From NCBI GenBank assembly GCA_900119535.1, contig FPJT01000020.1, forward strand, positions 1 to 64,000: a DNA stretch of 64,000 nt, given 5' to 3'. Within the stretch, counting starts at the first letter, position 1; every line of letters starts with the position of its first letter. The notes beneath the pieces are model-generated. The model did not search any database and was not told the DNA's origin. It saw only the letters and a list, made by a program, of their open reading frames with translations. The position numbers and the translations under genes are program-made. This DNA comes from Ruminococcus sp. XPD3002 (GTDB taxonomy: Bacteria; Bacillota; Clostridia; Oscillospirales; Ruminococcaceae). Below are positions 16,096 through 23,972 of this stretch, one piece after another.

Positions 16096-17289
16096 TCAGT
16101 CGAGCATTTCCCTTGTCATGCGGGCAAGTATCTCCATACCCTTGTCTATCTGCTCGTTTGTAGGAGTAGAATAGTTGAGGCGGAATGAGTGGCTTACCTC
16201 ATTTTCGTCGATGCTGAATGAATTTCCCGGAACTACTGCGATCTTATAGTCCTGAACAGCCTTAGTGCAGAATGCGTTCATATCGCAGCTTTCTGGGAGA
16301 GTACACCAGATGAAGAGTCCGCCTTCAGGTCTGATGTATGTGATCTTGTCAGAGAAGCCGTTGTCTATGTGGTCGCACATAAGACCGCACTTCTTTCTGT
16401 ATATATCGCGGAGCTTGTTGAAGTGAGCTTCGCGGTCAACAGTAGTCATGAAGCGGTGTGAAACGACTTGCGCCCAGATATTTGAGTGAACGTCGGATAC
16501 CTGCTTGCAGACAACTATTTTCTGTATGATAGGTGCAGGAGCTGAAACATATCCTGTACGGAAGCCCGATGATATCAGCTTTGAGAAGGTGCTTGAGTAG
16601 ATAACTCTGCCCTCTGTATCAAGGCTTTTGATAGTCGGGATGTTTTCGCCTGCGAATCTCAGCTCGCCGTATGGATCGTCCTCAAGGATGATGAAATCGT
16701 ATTTGCAGGCAAGCTCGTAAACAGCCTTGCGCTTTGCAAATGACATAGTGCGTCCTGTCGGGTTCTGGAAATTCGGGATGAGATAGAGTATCTTTACGTT
16801 TGGCTGAGTTTTCAGCGCATCCTCGAGCTTTTCGAGGTTTATACCGTCATCTTCCATTTCAACGCCAACAAGGTTTACGTTGTAGGAACGGAAAGCATTG
16901 AGCGAACCGATGAAGCTTGGCGACTCGCAGAGAAGTGTATCGCCCTCGTTGAGAAGCACCTTGCAGGAAAGCTCGTTAGCCTGCTGACCGCCTGATGTGA
17001 TGATGAGATCATCGAATTCTGGGTGGAAGCATCCCTTGCTCTTCATCCAGTCCTTAAGGAATTCGCGGAGGGGAGTGTATCCCTCTGTTACGCTGTACTG
17101 GAGCGCAAGGATAGGATCATCACGGAGCAGTTCTGCGGATATCTCGGCGATCTTTTCCTTCGGGAAAGCTTCGGGAGCAGGATTTCCTGCGGCGAATGAT
17201 ATAACTTCGGGGTCTGCGGTGAACTTAAGTATCTCTCTTATAGCGGAAGCCTTAAGACCGCTGACCTTATCGGAAAATTTATATTCCAT
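16096..17289 (-). CDS. PLP-dependent aminotransferase, class I fold (2-aminoadipate/MocR-like)
   Basis: 397 residues. The fold shows ISFAAGNPAPEAFP near the N-terminus, TSGGQQAN, the NFQNPTGRTMS loop and the PLP lysine in STFSKLISSGFRTGY. Best resemblance is to the LysN/KAT-II branch of multi-substrate aminotransferases. Met at 17289 is chosen because AAAGG lies upstream and the protein then starts like its family; the frame stays open further upstream. Confidence 0.85.
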   Translation of the reverse strand: MEYKFSDKVSGLKASAIREILKFTADPEVISFAAGNPAPEAFPKEKIAEISAELLRDDPILALQYSVTEGYTPLREFLKDWMKSKGCFHPEFDDLIITSGGQQANELSCKVLLNEGDTLLCESPSFIGSLNAFRSYNVNLVGVEMEDDGINLEKLEDALKTQPNVKILYLIPNFQNPTGRTMSFAKRKAVYELACKYDFIILEDDPYGELRFAGENIPTIKSLDTEGRVIYSSTFSKLISSGFRTGYVSAPAPIIQKIVVCKQVSDVHSNIWAQVVSHRFMTTVDREAHFNKLRDIYRKKCGLMCDHIDNGFSDKITYIRPEGGLFIWCTLPESCDMNAFCTKAVQDYKIAVVPGNSFSIDENEVSHSFRLNYSTPTNEQIDKGMEILARMTREMLD

Positions 17290-17386
17290 GTCTGACCAAC
17301 CTTTCAATAGTCTTATGGCAACACCGCACAAAGACCGCCTTACGTCTTTGCACGTCATTGCCTTAGAGTATAATAAACCATCTAAC

Positions 17387-17415
17387 ATTATACCATAAAG
17401 TTTTGAAAAAATCAA
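17387..17415 (-). promoter_or_regulatory. Promoter of the aminotransferase gene
   Basis: On the minus strand: TTGATT, 17-bp spacer, TATAAT, giving a leader of about 90 nt. Confidence 0.6.
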
Positions 17416-17503
17416 CTCCGCATTGTAAATTTTAACTGATGTGGAATGTGCATAATAAGAGGGCGCTGTTATTGTTCAAAACAGAGATTATCCCCGAACG
17501 TTA

Positions 17504-17533
17504 TTGAGAGCTGTTTTTCGGATGTGATATAAT
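17504..17533 (+). promoter_or_regulatory. Promoter of the LRR-dockerin gene
   Basis: TTGAGA, 18-bp spacer, TATAAT, 34 bases before the start codon. Confidence 0.55.
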
Positions 17534-17567
17534 ATAAGTACCATATTTTTATTTAGGAGGATGAGAA

Positions 17568-19226
17568 ATGAGAATGAAGAAAATATTAGCGGTGGCTATT
17601 GCGTTTGCTGTTGTCAGCGGAGGAACTGCTCCCTTTGCGGCAGAAATGCCTGAAATTTCACTGACGGTTAATGCGGCGGATGTTGTTGAAACAGGAAAGC
17701 TTGGCGATGATATTACATATACGCTTGACAGTGAGGGAAAACTTACAATCAGCGGTACGGGGGATATGGCGGCTAATCTTTATTATAAAAGCCCATTTTC
17801 TAATAGAAATAAGATAAAATCTGTTACTATCGGAAACGATATTACAAACATAGGAAGTGGGGCGTTTTATAAATGTTATTCACTTGAATCAATAACCATC
17901 CCTGACTCTGTCACAAGTATCGGAGATTCTGCGTTTGACTCGTGCGTGAAACTTGAATCAATAATCATCCCTGATTCTGTTACAAGCATCGGTGATTATT
18001 CGTTTAAATCGTGCTCAAAACTTGAATCAATAACCATCCCTGACTCTGTTACAAATATCGGAGGTTGGGCGTTTAGTGGAACAAACTGGCTTAAAGAAAA
18101 TACGGATAAAACCCCATTGTTTATTGTCAATGGTATACTTATCGACGGAAGAAAATGCTCAGATGATGTAGTAATTCCCGATTCGGTTACAAGTATTGGA
18201 GAAAGTGCGTTTTATCATTGTACGAATCTCAAATCAATAACTATTCCTGATTCTGTTATAAGCATAGGAGCTGCTGCGTTTGAGTCTTGTGATTCGATTG
18301 AATCAGTAGCTATTCCTGATTCTGTCACAAGTATCGGAGATTCTGCGTTTCGCTCGTGTTCAAAACTTGAATCAATAACTATTCCTGATACTGTTACAAG
18401 TATTGGGAGTTATGCGTTTTTTGGTTGTTCATCCCTTGAATCAATAACTATCTCTGATGCTGTTACAAATATCGGAGGTTTAGCGTTTAGTGGAACAAAA
18501 TGGCTTGAAGAGAACACTGATAAAACGCCATTATTTGTTGTCAATGGTATACTTATCGACGGAAGAAAATGCTCAGATGATGTAGTAATTCCCGATTCAG
18601 TTAAAAGTATCGGGGAAAGAGCATTTTATCAGTGTACGAATCTCAAATCAATAACCATCCCTGACTCTGTTACAATTATCGGAAAAGATGCGTTTGAGTC
18701 TTGCGATTCAATTGAATCAATAAGTATCCCTAATTCTGTTACAAGTATTGGAATTGGTGCGTTTTCGGCTTGTTTTTCACTTGAATCAATAGTTATTTTT
18801 AATCATGACTGTGAAATTTATGATACCCCAAGTACCATATCCAATGGTTATGTAAACGGTATTGGTGATACATACGTTGGTGTAATAAAAGGCTATGATA
18901 ATTCCACAGCACAAGCCTATGCAGAGAAATATAATCGCAGATTCGAGTCCCTCGGCGCTGCTCCAGAAGATAATGCAACAGAGTCAGGCGACCTTAACGA
19001 TGACGGCAAAATAGATGCAAACGATGCTACACTTGTCCTCGTTAACTACTCGCTGCTGTCAACAGGTGAAAAGATTCAGCTTACAGAGAGTCAGCAGAAA
19101 GCCGCAGACGTAAACGGCGACGGAAAGATAGATTCCTCCGATGCTACAACTATACTGCAATACTACTCCTACCTCTCAACAGGCGGTAAGTACTCCTTTG
19201 CGGACTTTATGGCTTCACAAAAATAA
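17568..19226 (+). CDS. Secreted BspA-type leucine-rich-repeat protein with dockerin
   Basis: 552 residues: signal peptide, an N-terminal beta region, then about a dozen 23-residue LRR_5 repeats of the form SITIPDSVTSIGDSAF, and a C-terminal dockerin with two calcium loops (DLNDDGKIDANDA and DVNGDGKIDSSDA). The dockerin should plug it into a scaffoldin cohesin. BspA-type repeats usually mediate protein or surface binding, so this is a non-catalytic cellulosome component candidate. The start follows AGGAGG by eight bases. The two dockerin halves are close to the textbook form, unlike the X-dockerins at the start of the window. Confidence 0.88.
   Translation: MRMKKILAVAIAFAVVSGGTAPFAAEMPEISLTVNAADVVETGKLGDDITYTLDSEGKLTISGTGDMAANLYYKSPFSNRNKIKSVTIGNDITNIGSGAFYKCYSLESITIPDSVTSIGDSAFDSCVKLESIIIPDSVTSIGDYSFKSCSKLESITIPDSVTNIGGWAFSGTNWLKENTDKTPLFIVNGILIDGRKCSDDVVIPDSVTSIGESAFYHCTNLKSITIPDSVISIGAAAFESCDSIESVAIPDSVTSIGDSAFRSCSKLESITIPDTVTSIGSYAFFGCSSLESITISDAVTNIGGLAFSGTKWLEENTDKTPLFVVNGILIDGRKCSDDVVIPDSVKSIGERAFYQCTNLKSITIPDSVTIIGKDAFESCDSIESISIPNSVTSIGIGAFSACFSLESIVIFNHDCEIYDTPSTISNGYVNGIGDTYVGVIKGYDNSTAQAYAEKYNRRFESLGAAPEDNATESGDLNDDGKIDANDATLVLVNYSLLSTGEKIQLTESQQKAADVNGDGKIDSSDATTILQYYSYLSTGGKYSFADFMASQK
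18011..18784 (+). repeat. Internal 414-bp duplication in the LRR array
   Basis: About 18011-18370 recurs at about 18425-18784 with an offset of 414 bases (six 23-residue repeats). Both copies carry the non-LRR insert TDKTPLF.VNGILIDGRKC, almost identical in DNA, pointing to a recent in-frame duplication. Confidence 0.85.
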
Positions 19227-19234
19227 AACACAAG

Positions 19235-19260
19235 GCGGAACTCAGAGGGTTCCGCTTTTG
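19235..19260 (+). terminator. Terminator
   Basis: GCGGAAC with GTTCCGC, 7-bp stem, followed by TTTT. Confidence 0.8.
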
Positions 19261-19313
19261 CATATTTCCGCACAGGTCGGCATATTATTGTTTGAAATAA
19301 ATGACGAAATGCG

Positions 19314-20939
19314 GTGATAAAGATAAGAAAGCAGGATTTTCTCAAAGGCTCGCTGATACTCATGCTGTCCGCAGCCGCAGCAAAGGTACTGGGAGCGGTT
19401 TTCAAGATACCTCTCACGAATATGCTCGGGGGAGTGGGGATGAGCTATTTCAGCTGCGCCTACAGTCTGTTCCTGCCTGTTTATGCCCTTACGGTAACAG
19501 GCATTTCTTCGGCTGCGGCACGTCTTACGGCTCAGGCATCGGCACTTGGTCTGTACGGCGATGTGAAGCGCATCCGACGAGTGGCACTTGCTATTTTCTC
19601 GGCTGTTGGAGCGGTCGGAAGCGGACTTGTATTTCTTCTTGCACGTCCGTTCAGTGTATTCTCGGCAGGCGGTACGGAGGCTGCACCTGCTATCGCAGTT
19701 ATAGCTCCGTCTGTTTTTTTCGGCTGCATAACGGCAGTTGAACGTGGCTGCTATGAGGGACTCAATGACATGTATCCTACCGCTGTTTCACAGGTAATCG
19801 AGGGCGCAGTGCGTGTCGGCGCTGGACTGTGGCTTTGCAGCTATGCACTCGGCCACAGTGATGCACTTGCGGAGTATCTTCCCTTTGCAGTGGACGAAAG
19901 AGCACTTGCTGCGGCAGCAGGTATGCTGGGAGTTACACTTTCTTCCGCTGCGGCGGCGCTGTTTTTTGCGTTGGCGAGATTGTTTGCCGTCAGGGACAAA
20001 ACAGGGGGAGAGTGCGCACAGTCTACGGGTGATATTGCAAGGGAATTGCTGTCTACGGCGCTGCCTACGGGTTTAGGTGCGGTAGTTACGAACCTCACCG
20101 CAGTTATCGATATGTGGACTGTGATATGGTGCATATCCCGGTTTGGCGGGTACGAAGCACCTGTGGGGACGGATGCATCGGATGTTCCGCAGTTCGTATA
20201 CGGTTCGTTCGCCGGTATAGCGATAACGGTGTTCAACCTTGTGCCTTCGGTCACGAATATGCTCGGCAAAGGCATACTTCCCTGTGTTGCGGAAGCCTGG
20301 ACTTCAAAGAACTTCGCATCCCTTGCCGCACGGAGCGAACAGGCACTTTATACTGCGGCGGTAATAGCTGTACCTGCTGCCTGCGGAATGGGAGTCCTTT
20401 CGGGTGAGGTACTGGGAGTTCTTTTTCCGCGGCAGTCCGACGAGGTTGAAATATGCGTGGGAGCTTTCAGGTGCATGATGCCGGGAATGGTTTTTCTGTG
20501 CGTGAGTTTTCCGCTTTTCAGCATGCTTCAGGCAATAGGACGTGCAGGAACTCCGCTGAAAATAATGTCCGCAGGTACTATTGTGAAGCTTGCAGGGAAT
20601 ATGCTGCTCATCCCTGTCATGGGAGTTGAAGGGGCGGCGGTATCTACTTCCGTATGCTACGGAGTTATACTTGCGGCGGCAGCATTTGCCTATTTCAGGA
20701 CGTCAGGTATATCCGTGGACTACAGACCGTTTGTGTCCCTTGTCTACTCGGGGACGATGTGTGCAGGTGCAGCGTGGCTGACGGCTGATATATGCCGCAG
20801 GGCAGGTCTCGGAAGTATCGCTGTAATACTTGCCGCTGCATTTTTCGGCGGAGGAGCGTACTTTCTCTCACTATGGCTCTCATCGGGAAGAACCGGACTT
20901 GGTGTACTGAAAGGCGCAGGAGGTCACGGTATACATTAA
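19314..20939 (+). CDS. Oligosaccharide/lipid flippase of the SpoVB/MVF group
   Basis: 541 residues, about 14 transmembrane helices. The N-terminus (FLKGSLILMLSAAAAKVLGA then FKIPLTNMLG) is typical of SpoVB/MurJ-like exporters that move lipid-linked sugars across the membrane. The proposed start is a GTG with a weak ribosome site, so a slightly different start is possible. It stands alone between terminators; its lipid-linked substrate cannot be told. Confidence 0.8.
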   Translation: MIKIRKQDFLKGSLILMLSAAAAKVLGAVFKIPLTNMLGGVGMSYFSCAYSLFLPVYALTVTGISSAAARLTAQASALGLYGDVKRIRRVALAIFSAVGAVGSGLVFLLARPFSVFSAGGTEAAPAIAVIAPSVFFGCITAVERGCYEGLNDMYPTAVSQVIEGAVRVGAGLWLCSYALGHSDALAEYLPFAVDERALAAAAGMLGVTLSSAAAALFFALARLFAVRDKTGGECAQSTGDIARELLSTALPTGLGAVVTNLTAVIDMWTVIWCISRFGGYEAPVGTDASDVPQFVYGSFAGIAITVFNLVPSVTNMLGKGILPCVAEAWTSKNFASLAARSEQALYTAAVIAVPAACGMGVLSGEVLGVLFPRQSDEVEICVGAFRCMMPGMVFLCVSFPLFSMLQAIGRAGTPLKIMSAGTIVKLAGNMLLIPVMGVEGAAVSTSVCYGVILAAAAFAYFRTSGISVDYRPFVSLVYSGTMCAGAAWLTADICRRAGLGSIAVILAAAFFGGGAYFLSLWLSSGRTGLGVLKGAGGHGIH

Positions 20940-20942
20940 AAA

Positions 20943-20981
20943 TACCCGAAGTGATCTGCGGACCGCTTCGGGTAATGTTTT
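20943..20981 (+). terminator. Terminator
   Basis: TACCCGAAG (20943-20951) with CTTCGGGTA (20966-20974) and a T-rich tail. Confidence 0.75.
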
Positions 20982-21040
20982 ATACTCGGTTATTCTGCAC
21001 GGAAGTGTAGAGCTGCTTTCGCTAAATGAACTATTATCAT

Positions 21041-21222
21041 AAATCAGAATTTAGCGGAGCTAAATTCTGATTTAAGCCGTTAGCCCATAGCCATTAGCCG
21101 TTAGCCTGATGTAGGGGCGGCGTTCCGCCGCCCGATAATAAAGCGGCGAAGCCGCTTCCTAATGGCTAAAAGCTAAAGGCTAAGGGCTTCGGAATTTAAT
21201 ACCTTCGGTGTTAAATTCCGAT
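21041..21222. repeat. Nested palindromic intergenic element
   Basis: Four hairpins follow each other: 21041-21055/21059-21073 (15-bp perfect stem, 3-nt loop), 21115-21122/21126-21133 (GGGCGGCG), 21141-21147/21151-21157 (AAGCGGC), and 21190-21202/21208-21220 (13 bp). The two middle hairpins are flanked by imperfect inverted GCC-TTAGCC tracts (21076-21106 and 21159-21187). This fills most of the 397-base gap; no ORF is present. It looks like a MITE/REP-type or structured RNA repeat. Confidence 0.7.
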
Positions 21223-21265
21223 TTATCTTAGTGATATTATACTTCCGAAATAAATAAATGTCAAC

Positions 21266-21310
21266 AGAAAAGCCATAGTATCCCTGAGATCGTATCAGAG
21301 AGACTATGGC
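21266..21310 (-). terminator. Terminator of the minus-strand lipoprotein
   Basis: GCCATAGT pairs with ACTATGGC around an inner imperfect stem; the minus strand continues CTTTTCTGTT. Confidence 0.75.
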
Positions 21311-21336
21311 CTGAAAAATCTGTTTTCGGGACGCCC

Positions 21337-21924
21337 TTATTTAAGGTCCGAAGGCGGAGCTATCATATCAACTGCCTTAACGGGACACTTGATAACTACA
21401 TCTTTGTTATTGTCATTAAGTGTCGGGAAGAAGCATACTGTGAAATCTGTAGCGCTCTCGGGTACGAGGAAGCCTCCGATATATCCTGTAAATGTGCTGT
21501 TTGCAGGGATATCCATAGGACTTGAAGTATAGTTCGAGAAGTTGTTCTGAGCGTATATCTGTGTTCTTATATCGTAGTGAGCTTCGGTGCTGTCGGGGAA
21601 AAGGATATAGAAGTTGTTGAGCATACTGAGGTGGAAATCCTCGTTTGTGTTATTTGTGATAGTTGCGTTAAGATATACGAAGTGCTTGTTATCGTCGGTC
21701 TTGTTGCCCGAATCTATTACAGAATTCAGTGTGAAACCTGTCTTGTTTTCGTTGGCTTCCTGAGCCATGCTTACCTGAATCTCGCTTGAAGCAAGGCCTT
21801 CCTGGTTGGATTTGTTTGAACGGCTGTCCGAACTGCTTGATGATGCCTTTGGTGTACATGCTGTAAATACTGATAATAACGCAGCTGCGGCAAGAGCAAT
21901 GGCTGCTGTTTTTAATTTTCTCAT
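21337..21924 (-). CDS. Lipoprotein with DUF4352-like Ig domain
   Basis: 195 residues. A lipobox ends at Cys 23 (FTAC), followed by a Ser-rich spacer and a beta-sandwich region with ATITNNTNEDFHL and an IPANSTFTGYIGGFLVP strand pair, as in DUF4352 extracellular domains. Role unknown. The start is preceded by GGAGGAAAA on the minus strand. Confidence 0.72.
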   Translation of the reverse strand: MRKLKTAAIALAAAALLSVFTACTPKASSSSSDSRSNKSNQEGLASSEIQVSMAQEANENKTGFTLNSVIDSGNKTDDNKHFVYLNATITNNTNEDFHLSMLNNFYILFPDSTEAHYDIRTQIYAQNNFSNYTSSPMDIPANSTFTGYIGGFLVPESATDFTVCFFPTLNDNNKDVVIKCPVKAVDMIAPPSDLK

Positions 21925-22040
21925 TGTTTTCCTCCGAAAGATCGTTTATATATTTTATGGATCGAATGATCTTAATGTATAATAAGTATATCACAATGCC
22001 GATGAACTTGTCAAGGGCGTTATAGATACGATATCGGCAT

Positions 22041-22067
22041 AAAAAAAGCTGCCGATGAACGGCAGCT
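22041..22067 (-). terminator. Terminator of the ferredoxin gene
   Basis: AGCTGCCG with CGGCAGCT, 4-nt loop, seven T on the minus strand. Confidence 0.9.
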
Positions 22068-22084
22068 GCAATTTATGTGTGTTA

Positions 22085-22255
22085 TTACTCAGCAGAAGGA
22101 GCGCCAACAGGACATACACCTGCACAAGCACCGCACTCTACGCAAGCGTCAGCGTCAATAGTATACTTTCCGTCGCCTTCTGAGATAGCGCTAACAGGAC
22201 ATTCGCCTGCACAAGCACCGCAGCTAACACAATCGTCTGAAATAATATATGCCAT
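22085..22255 (-). CDS. 2[4Fe-4S] ferredoxin
   Basis: 56 residues, the size of clostridial ferredoxins and easily lost to length filters. Two CxxCxxCxxxCP clusters are intact: CVSCGACAGECP and CVECGACAGVCP. It begins MAYIISDD. It carries low-potential electrons for hydrogenase and pyruvate:ferredoxin oxidoreductase in fermentative metabolism. GGAGGTG lies five bases before the ATG. The pair of halves is highly similar in DNA, as usual for this duplicated fold. Confidence 0.96.
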   Translation of the reverse strand: MAYIISDDCVSCGACAGECPVSAISEGDGKYTIDADACVECGACAGVCPVGAPSAE

Positions 22256-22303
22256 AAAAAGCACCTCCGTAGGTTATTTTCGGGAAGTGTATCCCTTAGA
22301 TAC

Positions 22304-22331
22304 ATTTTAACATAAATGCAGAAAAAATCAA
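22304..22331 (-). promoter_or_regulatory. Ferredoxin promoter
   Basis: Minus strand TTGATT, 16-bp spacer, TAAAAT. Confidence 0.5.
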
Positions 22332-22424
22332 GAGATTTTTGTTAGCCTGTGCTTACTTTTTGACGGCAGTAGGCTAATCTCTTGCATTTGCCTTTTTTAC
22401 GCGGATTTTAGAGTTTTATCAGCC

Positions 22425-22454
22425 TTGACAATTGCTTGTATGATATAGTATAAT
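22425..22454 (+). promoter_or_regulatory. Promoter of binding protein 2
   Basis: TTGACA, 18-bp spacer, TATAAT. The short leader contains a CCGCCG/CGGCGG hairpin (22470-22488) ending next to the ribosome site. Confidence 0.75.
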
Positions 22455-22505
22455 AGTTCTGACATAAGTCCGCCGTGAGGTTCGGCGGCGAAAGGAGTAT
22501 ACTAT

Positions 22506-23888
22506 ATGGATCTTTTAAAAAAGTCTCTCTCTGCAATGGCTGCTGTATTATTTCTGGCATCTGCGGTATCATGTTCTTCGGGCGGTTCGTCATCCGAATC
22601 GGTAACTTCCGCGGAGTCGGCAACAGAAGAACCTACGGAAGAGGTCAAAGAGACTGATATCAGCGGTCAGACCATAACATGGCTTGCTGATTATGATATA
22701 AATCCTGCCGTAAAGGGACAGGACCGTTCCGTAGCGCTTTCCCTGTTTGAGGACGTCTACGGAGCTTCGGTGAAGTTCGAGCGCTGTGAGGCAGGCGAAA
22801 AGTACGAGACACTTTCAAAAATGCTGCTCTCGGGAAAAACTGTTGATATGTTCCCCTACGATCAGCAGGCTATACCGTATGGAACTGCAAAGGAACTATT
22901 TGCCCCTCTTGACGAGTACTACGATGTGCTTGACATGGATTCCGAAATGTGGGAGGGAATGTCGGAGCTTACCGATTCCCTTGCATACAACGGAGAGCAT
23001 TACGTTATCCCATACAGCCTTTCATCTCCGCAGCTTCTGATATACAGCCGAAAGCTCATTCAGTCTGAGGGACTCGACGATCCTGCGAAGCTTTACGCAG
23101 AGAACAAGTGGGACTGGGACGCCTTCATGGGAATGATGAAGAAGTTCAAGGAAAAAGCTCCCGAAGGCGTTACACGTTACGGAATAAACGGCTGGTTCGG
23201 ACAGTCGGTGCTCAATTCCTCGGGCAAGACGGTCATAAGCAGCGATAACGGCAAGCTGGTCAGCAACCTTGCCTCTCCCGAGATAGAGAAGGCTGAAAAG
23301 CTCATGCAGGAAATACGTGACAGCGGACTCTATTATCGTGACTGGTTAGGACATTACGCAAAGGACAATACCATACTGTTTTTTGCAGCGGCTGACTGGG
23401 CACTGGGCGAATCGAACCTTGTAACTCCCGATGCGGACCTTATGGCAGTACCTTTCCCGAAGTCTCCCCTTGCAGAAGACTACGCACTGCCCTGCAATAT
23501 AGGCGCAAGGATGCTTGTAAAGGGTTCGGAACATCCCGAAGCTGTTGCTGCTTTCATAAAGTGCGAGAGAATGGCGGCAACACAGCCTGAGTACACTGCA
23601 AAGGCAAAGGAGGAGGCGCTTAAGGGCAGTGTCCGTTCAAAGCTGACTGAGGAGCAGTATGATGCTATACAGTCCTATCTTTCCGATGTGATGCCTGTGT
23701 GCGACCTCGGATTCGGAATGAGCGGAAAGATGTTCACTGCTGAGAGCCGTTCCTATGATACGATGGGTGTCATGAATAAGCTTGAATCCGCACTTCTTGA
23801 TTATCCCGACAAGGCTGAGAACTGGGAAAAACTCAGGGACGCTGTCAAGGGAGATATCGATTCAGCTCTTAAGGAATACAACAAATAG
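22506..23888 (+). CDS. Extracellular solute-binding lipoprotein 2 (orphan, sugar-ABC type)
   Basis: 460 residues with lipobox Cys 23 (AVSC) and a Ser/Glu-rich spacer. The body parallels the protein at 9100-10506: ITWLADYDINPAVKG, GEKYETLSKML, NKWDWDAFMGM, and LVKGSEHPEAVAAF near the end. As there, no ABC permease or ATPase is adjacent. It may share a distant permease and MsmK-type ATPase, or act as a surface sugar binder. Start follows GAAAGGAG. It is followed after 84 bases by a polytopic membrane protein. Confidence 0.8.
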   Translation: MDLLKKSLSAMAAVLFLASAVSCSSGGSSSESVTSAESATEEPTEEVKETDISGQTITWLADYDINPAVKGQDRSVALSLFEDVYGASVKFERCEAGEKYETLSKMLLSGKTVDMFPYDQQAIPYGTAKELFAPLDEYYDVLDMDSEMWEGMSELTDSLAYNGEHYVIPYSLSSPQLLIYSRKLIQSEGLDDPAKLYAENKWDWDAFMGMMKKFKEKAPEGVTRYGINGWFGQSVLNSSGKTVISSDNGKLVSNLASPEIEKAEKLMQEIRDSGLYYRDWLGHYAKDNTILFFAAADWALGESNLVTPDADLMAVPFPKSPLAEDYALPCNIGARMLVKGSEHPEAVAAFIKCERMAATQPEYTAKAKEEALKGSVRSKLTEEQYDAIQSYLSDVMPVCDLGFGMSGKMFTAESRSYDTMGVMNKLESALLDYPDKAENWEKLRDAVKGDIDSALKEYNK

Positions 23889-23972
23889 AATGACGTTAAG
23901 TACCTGCGCCCTGTGTGCATAAACAGGACGAAAAATACGTGAGCGGAACATTCCGCTTCAGGAGGTCCGTTA

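Noticed and set aside
19301..19741. Alternative plus-strand ORF at the start of the flippase
   Set aside because: Composition is Cys/Arg/Gly-rich frame-shift shadow; the flippase frame has clear membrane helices.
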